From Pterois miles (taxonomy: Eukaryota; Chordata; Actinopteri; Perciformes; Scorpaenidae), in the NCBI GenBank assembly GCA_947000775.1, contig CAMQGK010000567.1:4841001-4905000 (forward strand): a stretch of 64,000 nucleotides of DNA. The letters are read 5' to 3'. The position numbers and the translations under genes are program-made. This document shows positions 61,801 to 64,000 of this stretch, piece after piece. The notes beneath the pieces were generated by a model that did not search any database, was not told the origin of the DNA, and saw nothing but the letters and a program-made list of their open reading frames with translations. Position 1 is the first letter of the stretch; each line of letters opens with the position of its first letter.

Positions 61801-64000
61801 AATGATTTGACTCATCATCAACATGGCCTGCTGGCTTTTTAATATTTGGTGTGATTTTCTGCACTATTGCCTCCAGTTTCAAACCTCGTCCTTTCCTGGG
61901 GGGCAAAGCCTTGGTGTTACCACTCGATGGAGATAGAGGTTGTGTATAGGTACTCTCTCCGGGCAGAGGGGAGGACAGCCTGGGACATGGGATATCTGAT
62001 GAGTCATCTTCATTGTGATGGCTAGACTCGGCCTGAGCTCCAGGGGAGTGATGGGAATTTGTGGCAGCCCTCTGCTGAGACGCATCCTGGAGTTGTCTTT
62101 TGGCGGGAATGGGAGAGATAAAAGAACGAACTCTCCGTCGCAATATCAGCGGATTTGTGTCTCCAGAACCTCCAGCTTTAGTCTGACGCTGCACCTGTGG
62201 CTGAGTGGAGTTCATGTCGGAGGGAGGCTTAGTAGAGCTGGGTGGAGGAGGCGGGCAGGGATGTTTGGCTTCCTCTGCAGCTCCTCTGGAGACCTCGAGT
62301 TCAGCAGCATTTTGGCCATGAGTCATCTGTGGTGGAACAGGGATGTGTGCAGTGACAGGAGCAGGAGGAGGGGGAGGAGGAGGTGGAGGAGGCGGTTGTG
62401 TTCTGTAGAAGGAGTCTCCCTCCATCATTCTAGCACTTTCTCTTCCAGAGTGTGTTGACTCCCACATTTTCAAATCAAAAAAAGCACTTTGATGATGGAG
62501 CGAGGTTTTGGTCGGGTGTTGTTCACCAGGCATGTCAGTTTGTGACATCATCCTCTGTCTCTGCTCTGACTGGCTGATCTTGTGTCTTCCTGGAGAAGAA
62601 CCAGGCTGCATCATCATCTCCTTTGACGGCCTGTTCATTGCTTTTACCCAGTCATTCATGTCATGGGGGTGATGAGGGGAGCCACGAGGATGAGGATACA
62701 TTTGAAGCTTATTTGAGGACTGAGTCTGGGGGGACAGACTGTGGTACGGGTGGTGGGAGGGAAAATGGGGGTTACTGCGTGGCATCATATTCCCTTCCCG
62801 TGTATCTCCAAATCGAAATCCCGGAAAACCGCTGCCACTGCCAGTTGATAAATCAACACCATGGAGATAGGACTGATGCCTTGAAGGTGAAGATAAGGGG
62901 TTAGAGCTCAAAGGATGAGAAGGCAAGGGTGTAATATCAACATTACTTCGCCTATAGGGGTCAGCATTCATCACAACAGATGAATGAACAGCCTTGGAAT
63001 GATACTCCATATCAGCCTCATTAGCTCCACCACTGCCGTGATGATCAGTTTGTAAATGTGCAGCATCTGAGCCGGCCTCTTTTGATGCCATTTCCATTTT
63101 CACCACTTGTTTCTCTCCAATATCCTTTTTACTCAGATCATTGGCTGCTGCTGGAGAGGAAAATGGCTGTTGAATCACAGAGGCTCCACTCTGACTTTTC
63201 TCCCGCTCTCTTTCTCTGTCACTTTCCCTGTCCCTCTCTGGTGTGCTGCGTCGGTTTGGCGACACATCACAGATGACAGAACGGCGCTCTGATGGGGCTA
63301 ATATGGAGCCTGATGATTTTTGAGACTCAGTTGGCCCGATGCTGCCCGTTAACGGCTCTAGCTCTTGCAAAAGGAGCTCCTGCACAGCAGAGGAAGGAGT
63401 GGACACGTTAGATAACGCTTTTCTCTGTGGTAGGGAATAGTCGGCTAAGTTTATGTGTTTTGTTGGGGGTTGATGAGACTCTGCAGCCTGTGTTAAATGA
63501 CTTTGAGACACACCCACTTCAGATTTTTCAGCATTTTGCAATATCTTAGCAATGGCTACTTCTGACTTCACATCTGTGGTAAAAACAGGCTCGCTTCCAT
63601 GCCTCTGGTTTGGATGTGGGTGCTTTACAGAGCTACCCATTTGTCCAGAATGAGCCGTGGCCTCAGTTATGCCATACGGGTGTCTGCTTTGAAACTGTTG
63701 TTGAACTTGGAGATGGGCTGGAAACGCCTGTTCTGGTCTGCCATAACGTCTATCTAAATTGTAACCTTGAAGAACCTCTTGTAAAAGGCTTGGAAATTGC
63801 TGTGAATTATCCTCGTGACCTTTAGCTCCTTGCCCTCTCTTCACCAAAGCCTCTGCTACAGAGCCAACATCTTTTGAATGCACAGGGCCATAACCGGCTT
63901 GTGATTGTTGGTACCCTAAGTATCTGGAATTTGATTCCATCACGCCTGCTGGGCCAGCCCTCCCTCTGTTTTTCATTGACAAATCTGAGCCATATGTTGA
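58700..64000 (-). CDS. tcf20: Transcription factor 20 (TCF20/SPBP), 3' part; 5' end outside window
   Basis: Coding exons on the minus strand: 59486 to beyond 64000 (giant exon, open to the window edge), 59250-59343, 58943-58992 and 58700-58759 (stop 58700-58702). Phases agree; about 1571 residues are visible. Motifs shared with TCF20 and its paralogue RAI1: LPPRKGRGLKLEAIVQKIT (about 61855-61910). TCF20-type motifs: FPSLLQEVLQGY (about 63765-63805), ERRSVICD, RRRVRSFISPIPAKR (about 62100-62150), an AT-hook-like KKKGRPVGSVNKQKR (about 61115-61160), GAVCTIVNAEEE, and the end LEQSERG. The C-terminus is an extended PHD finger: LCCLCQKWANY, WVHEGCIVWTSG, CSYCEMVGSTLGC, then the C-terminal CPKHK. 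TCF20 is a nuclear chromatin-binding coregulator. Runs of Pro (about 62368-62400), Ser (about 59945-59990) and Gln mark disordered regions. The N-terminal third expected from mammalian TCF20 lies right of the window. Confidence 0.95.
58783..58818. repeat. (GA)n microsatellite
   Basis: About 17 GA units in the intron just before the last coding exon of tcf20, close to its polypyrimidine tract on the minus strand. Confidence 0.9.

Noticed and set aside
61211..62904. Long plus-strand frames opposite tcf20 (for example 60591-61064 and 62015-62458)
   Set aside because: Antisense shadows of the giant tcf20 exon, with composition that mirrors its Pro/Gln/Arg codons.

Overview
The window is a piece of a teleost (probably percomorph fish) chromosome. 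Five multi-exon genes have vertebrate-type GT-AG introns, and the space between and inside them is packed with fish MITEs, tRNA-derived SINEs, truncated LINE ends and AT-rich simple repeats. There are no operons, phage genes or CRISPR arrays. All gene models below were assembled by hand from splice signals, codon phase and family motifs.

Layout, left to right. (1) 1795-8414, plus strand: the last five coding exons of a CD9-like tetraspanin; its first exons lie left of the window. (2) 10507-22955, minus strand: a 14-exon gene for a secreted zona pellucida (ZP) domain protein of about 1253 residues. It has two tandem ZP-N-like repeats, a very long Pro/His/Tyr-rich linker and a complete ZP module. 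Its poly(A) signal overlaps the stop codon, as in known vertebrate egg-coat genes. Genes 1 and 2 are convergent. (3) 23-34 kb: intergenic, mostly repeats. (4) 36140-38218, plus strand: emp2-like four-transmembrane protein (PMP22/EMP family), complete coding sequence, with a likely untranslated first exon near 34.3 kb. (5) 40944-49209, minus strand: a GSG1-family (GSG1/GSG1L/GSG1L2) four-transmembrane protein with a Pro/Ser-rich tail, convergent with emp2. (6) 58700-64000 and beyond, minus strand: the 3' part of tcf20 (chromatin-associated regulator, with extended PHD finger), whose 3' UTR exon reaches down to about 53 kb.

The genes are not a pathway. They share only broad themes: three are tetraspan membrane proteins (tetraspanin, EMP, GSG1) and one is an egg-coat-type protein. 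The most unusual items are the ZP protein with its duplicated ZP-N exon pairs and Tyr/His-rich linker; the partial duplication of the tcf20 3' UTR into the preceding intron, where a Tigger/pogo-type element later inserted and left an empty-site/filled-site pair in one window; and a 128-bp higher-order tandem array at 51.3-52.2 kb. I see no evidence for a wholly new type of biological system here.
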